Shown piece by piece: positions 63,946-64,000 of a DNA stretch of 64,000 bases. A model generated the notes under the pieces. That model did not search any database. It was not told where the DNA came from and was given only the letters and a program-made list of their open reading frames with translations. A program made the translations under genes and the position numbers. The DNA comes from Allocoleopsis franciscana PCC 7113 (lineage in GTDB: Bacteria > Cyanobacteriota > Cyanobacteriia > Cyanobacteriales > Coleofasciculaceae), in contig NC_019738.1 in assembly GCF_000317515.1 (NCBI RefSeq), positions 6,598,001-6,662,000 on the forward strand, in the 5' to 3' direction. Within the stretch, counting starts at the first letter, position 1. Each line of letters opens with the position of its first letter.

Positions 63946-64000
63946 CTGTTTAGTGCTTTGAGAACAAGTAAAGAGTCTTCTTTCAGCTTACAGCCTCAAG

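Overview
The window is cyanobacterial chromosome, most likely from a filamentous species. Supporting signs are a petM gene beside a ycf39-type gene, an RRM-Gly RNA-binding protein, many HIP1 octamers (GCGATCGC), heptanucleotide tandem repeats, and very large PAS/GAF hybrid kinases. I saw no rRNA, tRNA, CRISPR array or prophage. Layout: 1-8 kb holds a cut GHL10-type glycoside hydrolase, a PIG-V-like mannosyltransferase, glutathione reductase, coaD with an overlapping coiled-coil gene, the remains of a YoeB-type toxin module and a solitary GspF-like protein. 8-19.4 kb holds exported proteins, an unknown-PIN pair, MsrP, a family 9 cellulase, an Hsp20 gene with a convincing RNA thermometer hairpin, an RNA-binding protein and a serine-type sulfatase. 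19.5-27.7 kb holds glycerol kinase, two tandem candidate small-RNA units, pdxA, petM, ycf39, NAD kinase and a 5'-truncated tnpB. 27.8-36 kb holds a 1600-residue hybrid kinase with a ribbon-helix-helix N-terminus and several secreted or unknown proteins. 36-44.3 kb, all on the minus strand, looks like a signalling and membrane-transport island: PstS-like lipoprotein, MscS channel with a cyclic-nucleotide-binding-like domain, a globin fused to a cyclase-like domain that lacks its catalytic residues, a bestrophin, and a duplicated hemerythrin/EF-hand protein whose iron ligands are partly lost. 44.6-52.3 kb holds a pentapeptide-repeat protein, two related AAA-like NTPases (one with a vMAP-type HTH, one with WD40 repeats) and a second MscS. 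52.6-61.5 kb is the most interesting part: an IucD/SidA-type amino-acid N-hydroxylase and a MATE exporter, bracketed by two copies of the same non-coding sequence, then a vMAP-HTH protein, an EamA transporter and a 1186-residue nitric oxide synthase. The NOS carries, in order, a NmrA-like domain, two EF-hands, an unassigned region, a BFD-like [2Fe-2S] domain, a FAD/NAD reductase and a C-terminal NOS oxygenase domain. The window closes with a REC-PAS histidine kinase and an Rcp1-like response regulator. Working together (inference): the NOS could be a calcium-gated, self-sufficient NO source. About 14-20 kb away lies a set of genes built from gas-binding folds (globin, hemerythrin-like), EF-hands, a pseudo-cyclase and ion channels. 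This makes an NO/Ca2+ signalling neighbourhood a reasonable hypothesis, but nothing in the sequence proves the two regions act together.
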